NCBI GenBank assembly: GCA_950106755.1
Contig: OX467090.1
Span: forward strand, 12,213,489-12,277,488
Length of the DNA stretch: 64,000 nt
Origin: Climacium dendroides
Taxonomy: Eukaryota; Streptophyta; Bryopsida; Hypnales; Climaciaceae
Reading direction: 5' to 3'
Position 1 is the stretch's first letter; each line of letters starts with the position of its first letter. The notes beneath the pieces were generated by a model. It was given only the letters and a program-made list of their open reading frames with translations. It had not been told where the DNA came from and searched no databases. The translations under genes and the position numbers were made by a program. Below, piece by piece: positions 47,851 through 59,989 of the stretch.

Positions 47851-48853
47851 TGGTTCAACGGTACTTCTAAAATGCAATTAGCTCAACAAACATATTGCAA
47901 ATAGAGTAATAGATGTCCCAGCCTAAATAAAATGAAATTAAACTGTAGTTTGAAAAAGGCAAGGTACACCACACTACTTGTTTGATTTATTCTATTGATG
48001 CATGTGACACTTTTTTCATTACAAAAGTCATCCTATTTAATTTGAAATTAGTGTAGGATACTATATATATATATAGCTATGCAATATTTATTTCCAACAA
48101 GAAGATGAAATTTTATAATGGCACTAGCTACCTTTGATATGAGTACTCTGATTAATGGGTTAATTGGTTTTGTGGAAATTAAAGAGAATGAAAAGTTTCT
48201 CGTCTGCATCTTTTTCACAACGATAGTGTTTTCTGAAGCAATGTAAAATCCTAATCAGATTCTAATCAGATTCTAGTGTGACTCATGTAGAAGTCCCTTT
48301 CAGTCAGAAAACAAATCCACATCGTCTTCAAGTCGACAAGTCCTGACCAACTTTCCTCACGATCGATGGATGAAAGCTTCAAGATTTCGAGATGGAGTTC
48401 CTTGTGCGTGAGTTCCTCATTGGAGCACAACCCAATGAGGCGGCAGAGCGCTCCTCTTTCGCTCTCCATCATCTTCGTTGTGGGATGAGCTTCTGAGGAA
48501 TTCTATTTGCCTTCATTGTGAGTTGCTTAATCGATGGAGCCCCTGTTGCCGCCAACTTGGGTTCAATTTGCCGCTTAGATCGATCGATGGGCTCTGTGGT
48601 TGTGTACACGCTCTGAAAAAATGTGCTTTGTTTGAATTTTCGTTGCCTCTTTGAACACTGCAAATCTTTGTAGCTATGTCTAGCCTACGGTTAGCTAGCT
48701 TTCGTGTTCCAATTCCTTGCTCCGATTCTTGGTTAGGGTTCATACGACTGGACTGGCTGCCGCAAACAAGGTGCAGCCACAGGAAGATACCGAACTGATT
48801 CAACCTACCGTGTCATCTGTTTTTGTGATACACAGGAAGACAAACTTCAAACG

Positions 48854-49239
48854 ATGGGGTCCACAACTAAGCATACGACAACGAAGGAGGTACCTGCACC
48901 GCCCAGACTTCCCGATGGCAGCAACAGCTCCATCAATATTGTGAAACCCGTGCCCCGGGATGTGCGAATGCCTCCACCCGCATCGCCAAAACCCACATAC
49001 CCGCCCATTTTGGCGACGCCATGAAGTTGTTGACCGAAGTGAAGGCTGCTGGTAAATACTGCCCGCAGTTGATGAAGTTCTTGGCCGATGTGAAGGCTGC
49101 AGGGAAGTACCGCCAGATGCTGATGCTGCTCCAGGACTTCGCAGAGCATGGGCTTCATCCCGGCCTGATCAACAGCGCAGAAAACTTGTTCGAAGATCAC
49201 CCGGCCTTATTGGTGGCCTTCATCACGTTGCTTCCATGA
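48854..49239 (+). pseudogene. PAH-only gene copy C, frameshifted upstream of PAH
   Basis: The start ATG (48854) in TTCAAACGATGGGG and the acceptor GATACACAG match copy A. A 1-nt deletion near 49015 moves the frame so that it ends at TGA 49022-49024, overlapping the next ATG (49021). From that ATG 72 codons remain open with both 17-residue units and a full PAH pattern (FAEHGLHPGLINSAENLF, DHPALLVAFITLLP). It ends at a TGA where copy A has GGA. The TATA word upstream is lost (CTCATTGGAGCACAACCCAA). It may be a pseudogene, or a bare PAH module if translation can start at 49021. Confidence 0.6.
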
Positions 49240-49639
49240 GACTTCCAGAGCACCGTGCCGGCCCGAGTGAAGGAGTAATCCTTCGTTAGTAGCTACTCTC
49301 ATGACGAAGCCATGTCTGTACACAAGTTGCTCCGTCTCATATTGTCAGTAGGTGATCGACCGCAAAAGTCTCTAACTTTGTTGCGGTAGTCGTTGGAGAA
49401 GTTCTCCAGATCGAGCAAAACCCAATTCAATGCCTGAGCAAATTACTTTCATTCTCTCCCCTTGGCTATTGTGATCTTCTTCCTTGTGATTACAGGAATG
49501 ATCTATGTAAGAACATAATTTATGCATGTGTGTAATTTTTCCATCGAATTCTGGGACAGTTCATAGTTGCCATGGATGTTAAGAATTCATTCACTCCAGT
49601 CTGATTTCTGCCGTGTGATTAGAACTGAGTCTGTGGGTT

Positions 49640-49907
49640 TAGGCGTTCTCCCTTCTGCACACCTATTAAGGGAACAACAATTGGGTAACACAAGACCAGT
49701 CAGAGGATTTTCTTCATTGAATTGGATCCTAGCTCATGCTCGGCCCCATCAGCAATCGTTCTCTTATCTAAGGAGAAGAGTCTGTAAAGCGACTATTCAC
49801 GAGCTGATAGCACCCTCAAAAGTCAAAATAAGTTGATGGAAGCAGCATCAGCCCAAGTTGCTTCATGTTATTGGAACCTTGGGAAACTAGTAATGATTTT
49901 TCAATAG
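49640..49907. repeat. Duplicated 270-bp block, second copy
   Basis: Direct match to 31889-32157. It follows directly on the 3' flank of copy C and ends at the first base of the MITE at 49908. Confidence 0.8.
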
Positions 49908-50082
49908 ATGGGGAATTTCATTAAAATGGAAAATATTCTGTGACTTTGACATCCCACAGTTCAGACTGGGCGGTCTGAAATTTACTACACTAATAGATTT
50001 CAGACCGCCCTGTCTGAACTGTGGGAGTGGCACACTATGAAAATGGCACATGGAATATCGCCATTTTAATGAAATTCCCCAT
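49908..50082. mobile_element. MITE without matching flanks
   Basis: 175 bp, ends ATGGGGAATTTCATTAAAAT and complement. Flanks are ATAG and ATTT, so no target duplication. The left flank is the 270-bp block and the right is the 3' end of a PAH locus, which suggests recombination through the element. Confidence 0.8.
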
Positions 50083-50112
50083 ATTTCCACTGCTCCAATG
50101 TATGCCAAATTG

Positions 50113-50400
50113 CTAAATCGAATTCTGCCCTTCTTCCATCTCTGATCCAGTCCCATCAGGCATGTACACCCCGCGATGTTGTGTATGACAAGCAACTCTC
50201 GGTTTTTCTTCAAAACCTCCTTCACGAGGTGGACGACAGCCTCCAGCGCCTTGCGAAAGTCGGCATTGTTAGGACTTTGGCCTCCGCTTTCTTGTACATA
50301 TGCAATAAAAGCCAATGCCGGGGTAGGATCAGTACTTAATTCCAGTTGATTCTTGTCTGTGGCCGGCAACAGCTTTATGTACACAACAAATAAATAACAG
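50113..50400 (-). pseudogene. PAH-family locus, 50 kb
   Basis: A minus-strand frame reads ALAFIAYVQESGGQSPNNAD, then a helix with HLVKEVLKKNRELLVIHNI, a recognisable PAH helix pair. A family promoter (TATAAG on the minus strand, 50743-50748, with GAGCACAACCCAATG) lies upstream. The usual acceptor base is changed (GTACAAG for GTACAGG). The conserved acidic tail (MPDGTGSEMEEG) is present but in another frame, ending at 50113. In the PAH frame the reading runs on into the MITE to about 49887. The long frame has no ATG at its 5' end (TTG at 50468), so a first exon would have to supply it. Probably frameshifted. Confidence 0.55.
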
Positions 50401-50714
50401 AAACAAGGGAAAGGAATTTGTAAGCCTTGAAAGCACAAGTATGAAACACCTACAGAGCTGGTCAACAAGTGGTCATAGACAAACTTTGCTCAAGTAAATT
50501 AGGGACACCGAGCGCCTGCACACAACACACAACCCAAGTGGCGAAACCAAGAACTACAGCAATGAGAACAGCTAAATCGTGAACAATAGAGTCTAATAAG
50601 TGATTTTCAACTCCAGAGCAGGATCCAGAGCCAATCAATCGAACTAAGCTGCACAGATTGACCGATTAAGGAACTTACAAACAAGGAAGACAATCGACCT
50701 ACAAGAGAGCAAGA

Positions 50715-50850
50715 AAGTGATCTCTGGCATTGGGTTGTGCTCTTATACGAATGCCACCCAGCAACACTGATGGAAGTAGCGGAGCATTAGTTAATGATCA
50801 TCCATTGTCTGGAAAAGTTCGAGGAAAAGTTCGTCTTGTGAATTTTTTTT
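50715..50850 (-). promoter_or_regulatory. PAH-family promoter, 50 kb copy
   Basis: Best-kept form of the family core: TATAAGAGCACAACCCAATG on the minus strand (50729-50748), with GACAATGGATGATCATTAAC about 50 bp upstream. Confidence 0.65.
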
Positions 50851-51349
50851 CGGTAATCATCAATGACTCAAACTCCTCTTAGTTCCTTTAGTTACAATGC
50901 AAGTTCATTTCCTCTGTCAACGATGATCCAATTAATTAAGCGAATTGACGGAGTAAGTTCATTTTTTTTCCCATCACGACGGCTATATTAACCAAGTGAC
51001 GAAGCTGGTGAATTGAATTACCACCATTTCGAATGAATTTATGGTAACATCGTGAGGATGTTACCAATTTTTCTTACTGATCGGTGCATGACTTGCAAGG
51101 ATAAGAAATCAATAATGGAGTCTGAAGTCGAGGAGCCAAACACATGCACATCAACTACATTTACCAAATTTCATACTAAAGGAGATTCGTAAGTAGTAAG
51201 TTGGAATGCAAGGCATTGAGGCCTGACAAACTAAAGGGAGGGATGTGAGCGTTTCCAACTCACCGTATTGATGGTTGCATTCAAATCTTCCAAAGAAGAT
51301 TTGATGCCTTAGCCAATCACAAGTTAATTCTATTAGACAATACTCCCCC

Positions 51350-51590
51350 ATGCCATATTTAACTACTTTTGGACTTTGCAAAGTCCAAAATTGGTAAAGG
51401 GACATCTAAGACAGTTGTAGATTTTGATTTCTATAGATTTTAGGAATCTAGATATGATATAGATTTTGGACTAGGTGGTTTGAAAAATGTACAACAAGTT
51501 TAGATTTTAGATATCTATGACAACCGGAGATCTCCCGTTGGACAAAGTCCAAAATTCCCTGAAAAGTCCAAAAGTAGTTAAATATGGCAT
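51350..51590. mobile_element. MITE with perfect 27-bp ends, TSD CCCC
   Basis: 241 bp. 51350-51376 and 51564-51590 are exact reverse complements starting ATGCCATATTTAACTACTTT. CCCC flanks both ends; the paralogous sites at 2918 and 40050 show one CCCC/CTCC run and no insert. Its interior words (AGATTTT, TATAGATTT) resemble the ATGGGG family. Confidence 0.82.
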
Positions 51591-51599
51591 CCCCTCAGT

Positions 51600-53030
51600 A
51601 ATAACTCTAAATGCAAAGGCTTTGTAATTCCAAGTGGCTCAAAAGTACAACTTAGAGAGTTTTTAGAGCTTACCATCATGGTCATGAAAATATCCAAAGG
51701 AATTTTCCACTTGTACGTCATTATACTTTCATTCACTTTCATCATCACACTTTCATTTATTAATAATTATCCCTAACTTTCATTCAATCTCATCAACTTT
51801 ATACATTTTTCAACCATTTCATTTGTTTTCATTTCCTTTAATCATGAACATTTCCATGAACATTGTTCTACGTTGATCAACTTTCATCCCACTTTCATCT
51901 AAATTTTTTACCACATGTCTAGTTGTCCACACTAAATAAATCACAATCATCCATAATTTCTTCAATTAATATGAGGAATCTTATATTATTCAAAGTCTCA
52001 AACTCTTGTATACTAATTGTCTAATCAAACTTGCTTGAGTACCATTATGAATTATTTTATCAATACTTGAAGATTGGAATAAAGTCAATAAATTGGTCAC
52101 TTTTTTTATTTTTTCAAATTCAAATAATTAAGGAAGATTCCAATATACTACAAAAAATGCATTTGGATACAATAATTGTGCTAAAATTACCAAGGTTTCA
52201 AGTTTTATTAAATATCAATTTAATTATAATTAGATAGTTATTCTAAATATTTATAATATTGGTATTTTGGGGGGGCATTTTTTTAGGTAGACAAGGTCTT
52301 TTGAAAACTAAATTAGCTTTGCACATTAGGTTGACATTTTCTATGACGTGTTTATAATCAAATATTCAATTTAGTGCTACTATGGCCCATAGATGCAACC
52401 ATGTGGATATAGTAAATCAATATCTAGTATCAAATATTTAATTATTTTTTGGAAAATGAATTTTATTAGATGCTAAAAATATAAATATCTTATAATATTT
52501 GCATTTTCTACATAAACTACTTTTGAAAAAAACTTCCAAAAGTCTTGTTAAAAAAAATTCTTTCTATAATATTCATTAAACTTTTACTTCATATTATCCT
52601 TAGTTACCTTTTTTACTAAAGTCTCTTTATAATTTATAACTTTACATTATGTTAATTCACCATGAGGCATGTCACATAGTTACACCTTTTCAAAAAAAAT
52701 AAAAATTTAACAAATCTCTTTTTTGATTTGGATACAAAAAGTTATAAACAGTCATTTGTAAAACTCCAAAGAAAAAAAAAATCTTTTTAACATAATATTT
52801 GTTATAAAAAAATAGTTTACAAGCTTGAAAAAAGGTTAGTAGAATCTCAAGAACTTAATACAATATAGGCCATCAATCACTCTTTGGCTTTTTGCTTTAG
52901 AGTTGAAATTAACCAATCTAAACTATTTCATAGATAGGTGGAAATTCTATATAGATATTTGTATTACACTTATTTTTATAATCACTATGGTTTTTAGTAT
53001 TTAAAGAATGCGAGAAATAATGCAAACTCC
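51600..53030. other. AT-rich region, no gene seen
   Basis: No recognisable coding sequence. 52.05-52.32 kb weakly matches 21.75-21.97 kb. The rest has no copy that I could see. Confidence 0.5.
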
Positions 53031-53035
53031 ATCAA

Positions 53036-53353
53036 TAGGGAATTTCATTAAAATGGCGATTATTCTGTGACTTTGGCATTCTCACAGTTTAGACCGGGTG
53101 GTCTGAACTCTACTAGTGTCCTAGACTTTTGAAATCTATACCATTATTAGATATCTGAAATTTAGGAAATATGTAGATTTTTTAAACCGATTGGTTTAAA
53201 ATCTACATCTTTCCTAGATTTAATACATCTAATAGTGATATAGAGTTCACAAATCTAGAACTCTAATAGATTTCAAACCACCTTGTCTGACCTGTAGGAA
53301 CAGCACACTGAAAATGGCACATGGAATATTGTCATTTTAATGAAATTCCCCAT
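53036..53353. mobile_element. MITE, ATGGGG family, flanked by ATCAA
   Basis: 318 bp. Ends TAGGGAATTTCATTAAAATG and complement of ATGGGGAATTTCATTAAAAT; flanked by ATCAA at 53031-53035 and 53354-53358. Confidence 0.8.
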
Positions 53354-53399
53354 ATCAAGATTCAAGTAAATTCAAGTATAAAAAAAACTTATTTGCTAG

Positions 53400-54545
53400 C
53401 AAAGGTAACTACATGAGATTCGAACTTGAAGTGAGATTTGAAAAGCCAAATTCTTTTGAATCAATTGATATTTTATTTTTACATTTATTCATGAATAAAA
53501 TTAGGATTTAAAAATTTCACAATTTTTTGAAATGTATGTTATATTGTAATAGTAGCACAAATATAATGATAATATGGAACAATGGTGCTTCCAAAGTGTA
53601 AATACTAGTTTAACAAACATATTGCAAATAGAGTGATAGAATCCAAAAATTAAATGAAATTAAACTGTACTTTGAAAAGTGAATGAAAAGTGAAGTGCAT
53701 TATACTACTTTTTTACTTACTCTATTAACACATACAAGTCATCCTATTTGAAATTAGTACAAACTACCATATTACTACATAGGTAAAAGTGCCATCTATG
53801 AATGGTGTACTTTTCAAACCACGCAGTGTAAACCATAAAAGTGCCAATGTTATAGAGTTGGGCCATTTCATCGAAATCTTCTATGATCTACATAACATTT
53901 ATCTCAAAAAAAATGAAAATTTATTATGTCACTAGCTACCTTTGAAGCTAGTAGTTTAGTGAGTATGTGACACACTAATTGGTCAATTCAGGTTAAATTA
54001 GTGCAATCAGTACAATATTCAAGTCTAACTCCCAATCAATGTCTTAATCGACTAGTCAATTCAATGTGCACCGCCCTCAGCGGCCAACTCACTGAAACAG
54101 AGTCCCAAATTAAATTGTAGCTCAATTCATGAAATGAAAGGAGTTCCCGCTCAGAGATCGATGGGTTCTAAGTATAGTTGGGAAACATAACATGCATTGG
54201 CTCTCTGTCTAAGAAATTCAATCTCGCTTATGAAGTAATGCTTTATTCTATTTGTACGTTTTGATTGATGTAGGTTTTGCTATGGTTTTGTACACGCTCT
54301 CAATGTGCCTTGTTTGAATTTATCCTTACAGGAGTGCCTCTTTGCACGTTGCCGATCTTTGTAGCTATGTCTGGCCTAAGGTTGGTTTGTTAGTTTTTGT
54401 ATTCCAATTCCCTGCTTCGATTCTTGGTTAGGGTTCATACGGCTGGACTGGTTGCCGCAAACAAGGTGCAGCCACAGGAAGATACCAGACTGATTCAACC
54501 TACCGTGTCATCGGTAGGTTGAAGATACACAGAAAGATAAGCTTC
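53400..54545. repeat. Duplication copy B, upstream flank
   Basis: Direct match to 22.3-23.6 kb, but about 270 bp holding the promoter and first exon (22930-23203 in copy A) are missing at about 54146-54153. Confidence 0.82.
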
Positions 54546-54550
54546 AATCG

Positions 54551-54972
54551 ATGGGGTTCGCAACTAAGCAGACGACGAAGGAGGTAGCTGCACCGCCCAG
54601 ACTTTCCGATGGCAGCAACAGCTCCATCAATCTCGAGAACCGGTGCCCTGGGATGTGCCAATGCCCGCACCCGCATCGCCAAAACCTACATACCCATCCA
54701 TTTTGGCGCCCGCCATGAACTTGTTTGCCGAAGTGAAGGCTGCCGGTAAATCTTGCCCGCAGTTGATGAAGTTCGTGGCCGATGTGAAGGCTGGAGGGAA
54801 ATACCGCCAGCTGCTGATGCTGCTGCAGGACTTCGCAGAGCATGGGCTTCACCCCGGCCTGATCAACAGCGCAGAAAACTTGTTCGAAGATCAGCCGAAC
54901 TTGCTGGTGCCCTTCATCGCGTGTCTTCCGGGAGACTTCCAGAGCACCTTACCGGCTCGAGTGAAGGAGTAA
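54551..54972 (+). pseudogene. PAH-only gene copy B, frameshifted, no promoter
   Basis: ATG 54551 (TTCAATCGATGGGG) opens a frame like copy A through SDGSNSSINLEN. A net 1-nt loss at about 54641 then shifts it to end at TGA 54716-54718, again overlapping an ATG (54715). The other frame is open to 54972 and carries both 17-residue units and the PAH domain (LMLLQDFAEHGLHPGLINSA, FEDQPNLLVPFIACLPG). Its first ATG is 54661. The promoter segment is deleted upstream. The PAH module is nearly identical to copy A. Confidence 0.65.
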
Positions 54973-56750
54973 TCCTTCGTTAGTAGCTACTCTCGTGACG
55001 AAGTGAAGCCATGTCTTTGCACAAGTTGCTCCGTCGTTTTCCTCGTGACGTACTAGTTCCTGCCTTCCAGGCATGTTTAATATTGTCAGTAGGTGATCGA
55101 CCGCACAAGTCTCTACCTTTGTTGTTGTCGCTGGAGAAGTTCTCCAGTTTGAGCACCACCCAATATAATGCCTGAGTGAGCAGATTACTTTCATTCTCTC
55201 TTGTGATCTTCCTCCGTGTGATCTTCCTCCTTAATTGTGATTACAGGAATCACAGGGAGCTCAAGATGAGTCTTCCATGATGATTCTTCTGTGAGTGCCA
55301 TTTTCCCCGTGTATGTTATGTTAGTTGCAACATATGTCCCAAGATCATAGTTGCCATGGATGCTAAGAACTCATTCAGTCTGACTTCCGACGTGTGATTA
55401 GAATCGAGTCTGTGTCCAATGCCGAACCTTAAATAACTATCAATTATGCATAATTACTGTTTAAATAAATATTGCTCAATGCCTGGTGAGAGTGTCGGAG
55501 TAAGTTGGAATGCAAACGGTGTCCTCATATTTTAGGGTGGACTGGTTATGGTTTGAGCTCAAGCGTTTCCTCGTTCAAATGAATTAAACGGGTGTGTCCT
55601 GCGAATTTGCCGTACCGGTGGTTGTGTCCAAAGACGCCCCAAATTAACTCAACTGCCACTTCGATTCCTTGACGAGGGAGTTTAAAGAGTTCACCAAAAA
55701 GGAAATGAAACGCAGTGCACGGGCATAATGGCTCAATTGAGATGGTGAGTTCCGTTTCATGTCCTTCTTGGTAAATAAACTCTTTAAATTCAAGGTGATT
55801 GCAAGAAATTAAACACCAGTCCTATTTATAATCATGTTGTTTTTAAAATAGAAGAAAGAAAACTTAAAAACTTAAAAAATATAGCCAATTTCTATACTTT
55901 TAACCTCTAATGTTTGAAGGGTTGAAGGCCATTTTATTTTCTTTATCAAAAAACACTCAAAACTACAAAACTGCAACTTCTACTACATTCATCTACAAAA
56001 TTATAGAAAATATTTTTTTTCTATATGGGAAGCTTTTATCCATTCCAATTGGATCAGTGATGTGAAATTTATGAAGCTTCTTATTTTGCAAGCAATTGTA
56101 GAAACTCCTTAAAAAAACATGTTGGATTTGTTTTTTAGTTTAGTTTTCACAATTCATATTTCATAAGGAATAGAAAGTTGTATAGGGTAAAGTATTTTTG
56201 CTTCAACAATTTCAATAATCTTTTGGAGATTAGTGTATTTCAATTCCATTCTCAATGATTTAGTATTTTTTTTAATTCCATAATTATTTAAATAATAATT
56301 TCTTAAAAAATAAAAATCATTGGAATTTTTTAAATTTTTATACTAGAATTTCAACTCAAAACTTCAACATAAAAACTTAGATCAAAATGTTTAGTTCAAA
56401 ATTTTAAATTAATAAGATTCAAAATCATATAATCTATTCAAGGAATGAAGGAATGTACTCAATATTTACAAACTCACTTCCTTCACTTTATACCCAAATA
56501 TTTTGCAATCTATATGGTTAAAGTTTTTGAAATTTCTTCTTCCACATTCTCATATTGGTCTATTGAAAGATCTTATAATTGGGTAGATATAAAAATAAAC
56601 AGTTTGTAAAACTTTTTACTTTTTGCAATAGAATTAGCAATTTTGAGAGGTGCTAGGATTCTCGTAGTATTTTGTTAAATACTTGGATATGATATAAAAT
56701 AAATAAATATTTGGCAAAGGGGTGGTTGCAAGCTACAGTGCACTAGTTTT
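54973..56750. repeat. Copy B 3' flank
   Basis: Direct match to 24035-25780. No gene is seen after the PAH 3' flank. 56750-57126 is copy-B-specific and AT-rich. Confidence 0.8.
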
Positions 56751-57475
56751 TGGATAATTTTTTATACACTTTTGCGCATTTATAGTGCATTCTTAGCAAT
56801 TTTGATAAAACTTTGATTTTCAAACTATTCAAAAAAATGTCTAGCATTGTATTATTTTAAAATCCAAAAAAATAAGTTTTAAACAAATGTATTTATGAAT
56901 ATAAGATTGAAGTTTTAATTTTACCAAAAAAATGATACTTAAGATATAGAATTTTGAAACTTCTTGTTTAATAAATCTTTGACTAAAAAATGACAATTGA
57001 CAATAATTATGTTGCGGTTTAGGAACTCCCGATTATATTTCATCATTTGCATTTCAAAGCCTACCTAAGGAATTGAGCTTTAAACCATATCCAAAAACCA
57101 AAATTTTTGAAAAAAAAAGTGTTAACTTGGAAATATAATGAATCAAACTAATATTACTAATACAAAAATATATTTAAAATTAAAATTAAAAATAATTAAT
57201 GATTTCATTTCATATATTTGACTATAAAAAAATTTAGATTTGAAAATTTTATTCACAATGTTCTTTTCTTTGTCTTTTTTAAACTTTAGAATGGATTGAG
57301 AGAGTATTTTTTATAATGGTCAATAAGTCAATTTATTACTAAGAACTCATTGAAACTATTATTTTTTTTTTCAAATTTCCAAAATATTTTCACCACAATA
57401 CATTGAAATGAGAGACTCCTTTTCAAATTATCATTATTTATACAAATTTTTCAAATATTGTAGGGAGACTAAATC

Positions 57476-58347
57476 ATACTACTAAAATCATAACCCCCTT
57501 TGTAATATCACAAATGCTACCATTAATATTAGGGGCTCATCCTTGCTATGCTATGCATTCATTGTATCACATATTAGTAAAATTTTGATATATTTGAATA
57601 GAATGCATGATAATGATTTCAATAAGTCTTTAAAATAATTATTTTAAATATTTTGTAAAAATATTTTCAATCATGCATACATAGAAATCATAATTTCACA
57701 CAATGTTATATTACAGAAATAGAGTAGTAGTTTGCAATCACCTCTATAATATCACTTTTACAAAGGGCGATATTATAGAAATAATGTAGTCATTGCAATT
57801 GAGGTGATATTAAAGAGGATCCACAGGGTGATATTATAGAGGTAGCAATTCCATTGCTTCTCTTGGCTTTACACTTCTTTGCACTTCTATGATTTTGTGC
57901 ATTTGTGAGCTTTGAGCTTTTATGATTTGAAAATTCTATTGCTACTACCAAATGATTTGAGAAATTTATTCAAATGAAGCAATTTTGGATTTCACAACAA
58001 TTAAGTTGTTCACGAAGTTTTTGAGATTTACAAGTTTTTCTTTTCAATTCACCAAATTTTTTGGGTTGCCATTGTTTGTAACAATTGAGTCAAATTTCAA
58101 ATGCATTATAATAAATGTGTATCTTTTACAGTCTTCACCATTGCATATATTTCATCATCATTCAATACATTTCTATTGTACATTTCAATATATGCATACT
58201 TGTAAAAAAAATCATACAAAGATTTTAGTAAATTTTATTTGAAGATTTATTGAAATTTTTGTTCAACATTCTATCTAATACATAAAAATTCTAATAAAAT
58301 TCTAATGATGAATGTGTAGCATAGCAAGTACCAACCACTAGTAGTAT
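57476..58347. mobile_element. Non-autonomous element with GATATTA motifs, copy 2
   Basis: About 872 bp with 9-bp inverted ends ATACTACTA / TAGTAGTAT, and an inner inverted pair around CTTGCTATGCTA / TAGCATAGCAAG. Several GATATTA/TAATATC words lie in the first 400 bp. The reversed paralogous site at about 26.22 kb lacks the insert (reads AAATAGTATACTAAAAATAT in the same sense). No transposase. Confidence 0.75.
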
Positions 58348-59420
58348 ACAAAAATATGATGAGTACATTTTTTTTGTATAATCTCATAGTTCTTGTACAA
58401 TTTCACATTCAAAATTGGTTGATAAATTAATAAGTTAGCTTTAATTTTAAACATTTATATGGTTGGATTTTGGGGAAAAAAATCAATTATGCTCATTGGG
58501 GGTAATTATGAGCCCACATTCTTTTTTTATAAGAAAAATGTACTTAGAAAGGTTGAAGCGCATAAGTGTGAACCTTTGTGCACTTTCAATTGGGATTTCA
58601 AGTGTGCAAGGCATGTATACAAGAGCTCAAAGTGCACTTGGAAGCTCACTTGAAACCTTAAGATTTCAAACAAGTAGGGCATATTTTAAGTGCACATGTA
58701 AGCTCATTTGAATCCTTGAGATTTGAAGTGGGTGGGGTGCATATGGGTGGGCTTTGATAAAAAAAGTAGTGACGATGGGCACATATAGGTTATGGTAGTT
58801 TGAATTAGGTTCTCCTATGATTGTGGAATAGAGTTCGGTATAAGACAATTTGACTTGACTAGTCTTTTCTTCCTCATTGGTTGTTATTTATTCATTTTAG
58901 ACATGTCTTGGTACATAATAGGTTGTACCATCACTACCATTATATTAGGGATAGCCGCATAGTAATTGGTGTCTCTTAGTTTGTACAAGTGATCCTAAAA
59001 TATTTGTGGATAGTAAAGTTTTGAAATCTACCAATTTAGATAGTCTTCATGAACAAGTAACTTAATTAATTTGAAGAATCTGTTTAAATGTTTTCTTTGG
59101 AGACCAATCGACCAAGGTATATAATTTTTAGGATTAAGAGTATAAGTTTTTTTAGAGTCTTGGACCAAATCATATTTCTTGTGTCTAAGGTATATCATGC
59201 TATATCTAACCATGGTGGGACCATGCCATGGAGATATTATGAATCATGAATTGGGTTGTTACAACTCTTGAGCTTGTACAATTTTTCATCTAATATTGAA
59301 TAGAAATATATTATCCTTAGAAAAAATCTAATGCTTATAAACTACTCAAAGAAAAAGCATTAGATAGAATATCCAAGATCAAACTTGAAGTAAGATTTGA
59401 AAAGCCAAAGTCTTGAAAAT
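58348..59420. repeat. Copy B distal part
   Basis: 58348-58750 matches 25.84-26.22 kb in reverse; 58.75-59.42 kb matches 26.59-27.2 kb directly. No gene. 59.42-59.98 kb shows nothing. Confidence 0.7.
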
Positions 59421-59989
59421 CAACAAAAGATGAAAATGAAGCAAGCATTATTATTTGATTATAAAATGAAAAAAATAATTGTCATGAGGTTAACTAATTC
59501 ACCTTAATTTTGCCTTTGACAATTCTTGCCGATTTGTAAGGCCTAATTACATATTTACATCAATGGGCAATAGAAGACTTTTGATTTTAGAATGTGCTAC
59601 ATTTGAATAAATGAATAGAAGGGTATGTGGTTTTAGTGGAAAGTGTGAAACTAAATAGAATGTTTATTATGTGTATGTAACAATTTAAAGTTGAATTTTG
59701 AAGTCACTAAGCGATTACTTTAGAAATATAGGAGCCCATACTTTATAGATGTAAATCCATCAAAGATCATAGCCATCATTAAAACTTCAATATTTTGACC
59801 ATCTTTCAAAATATTTTAGATTTGAGACTAATGCACTACAATTACAGAGCTTAAAATCTTGAATTATCCAATTACGACCTAATAGCATTTATAGAATTTA
59901 AAGGTAAAACACTTAAATTTTTTAATAAATATGAGTCTATACCTTAAACTAAGAAAATAGAAATTCAATTGATATATTCAATACAGATC

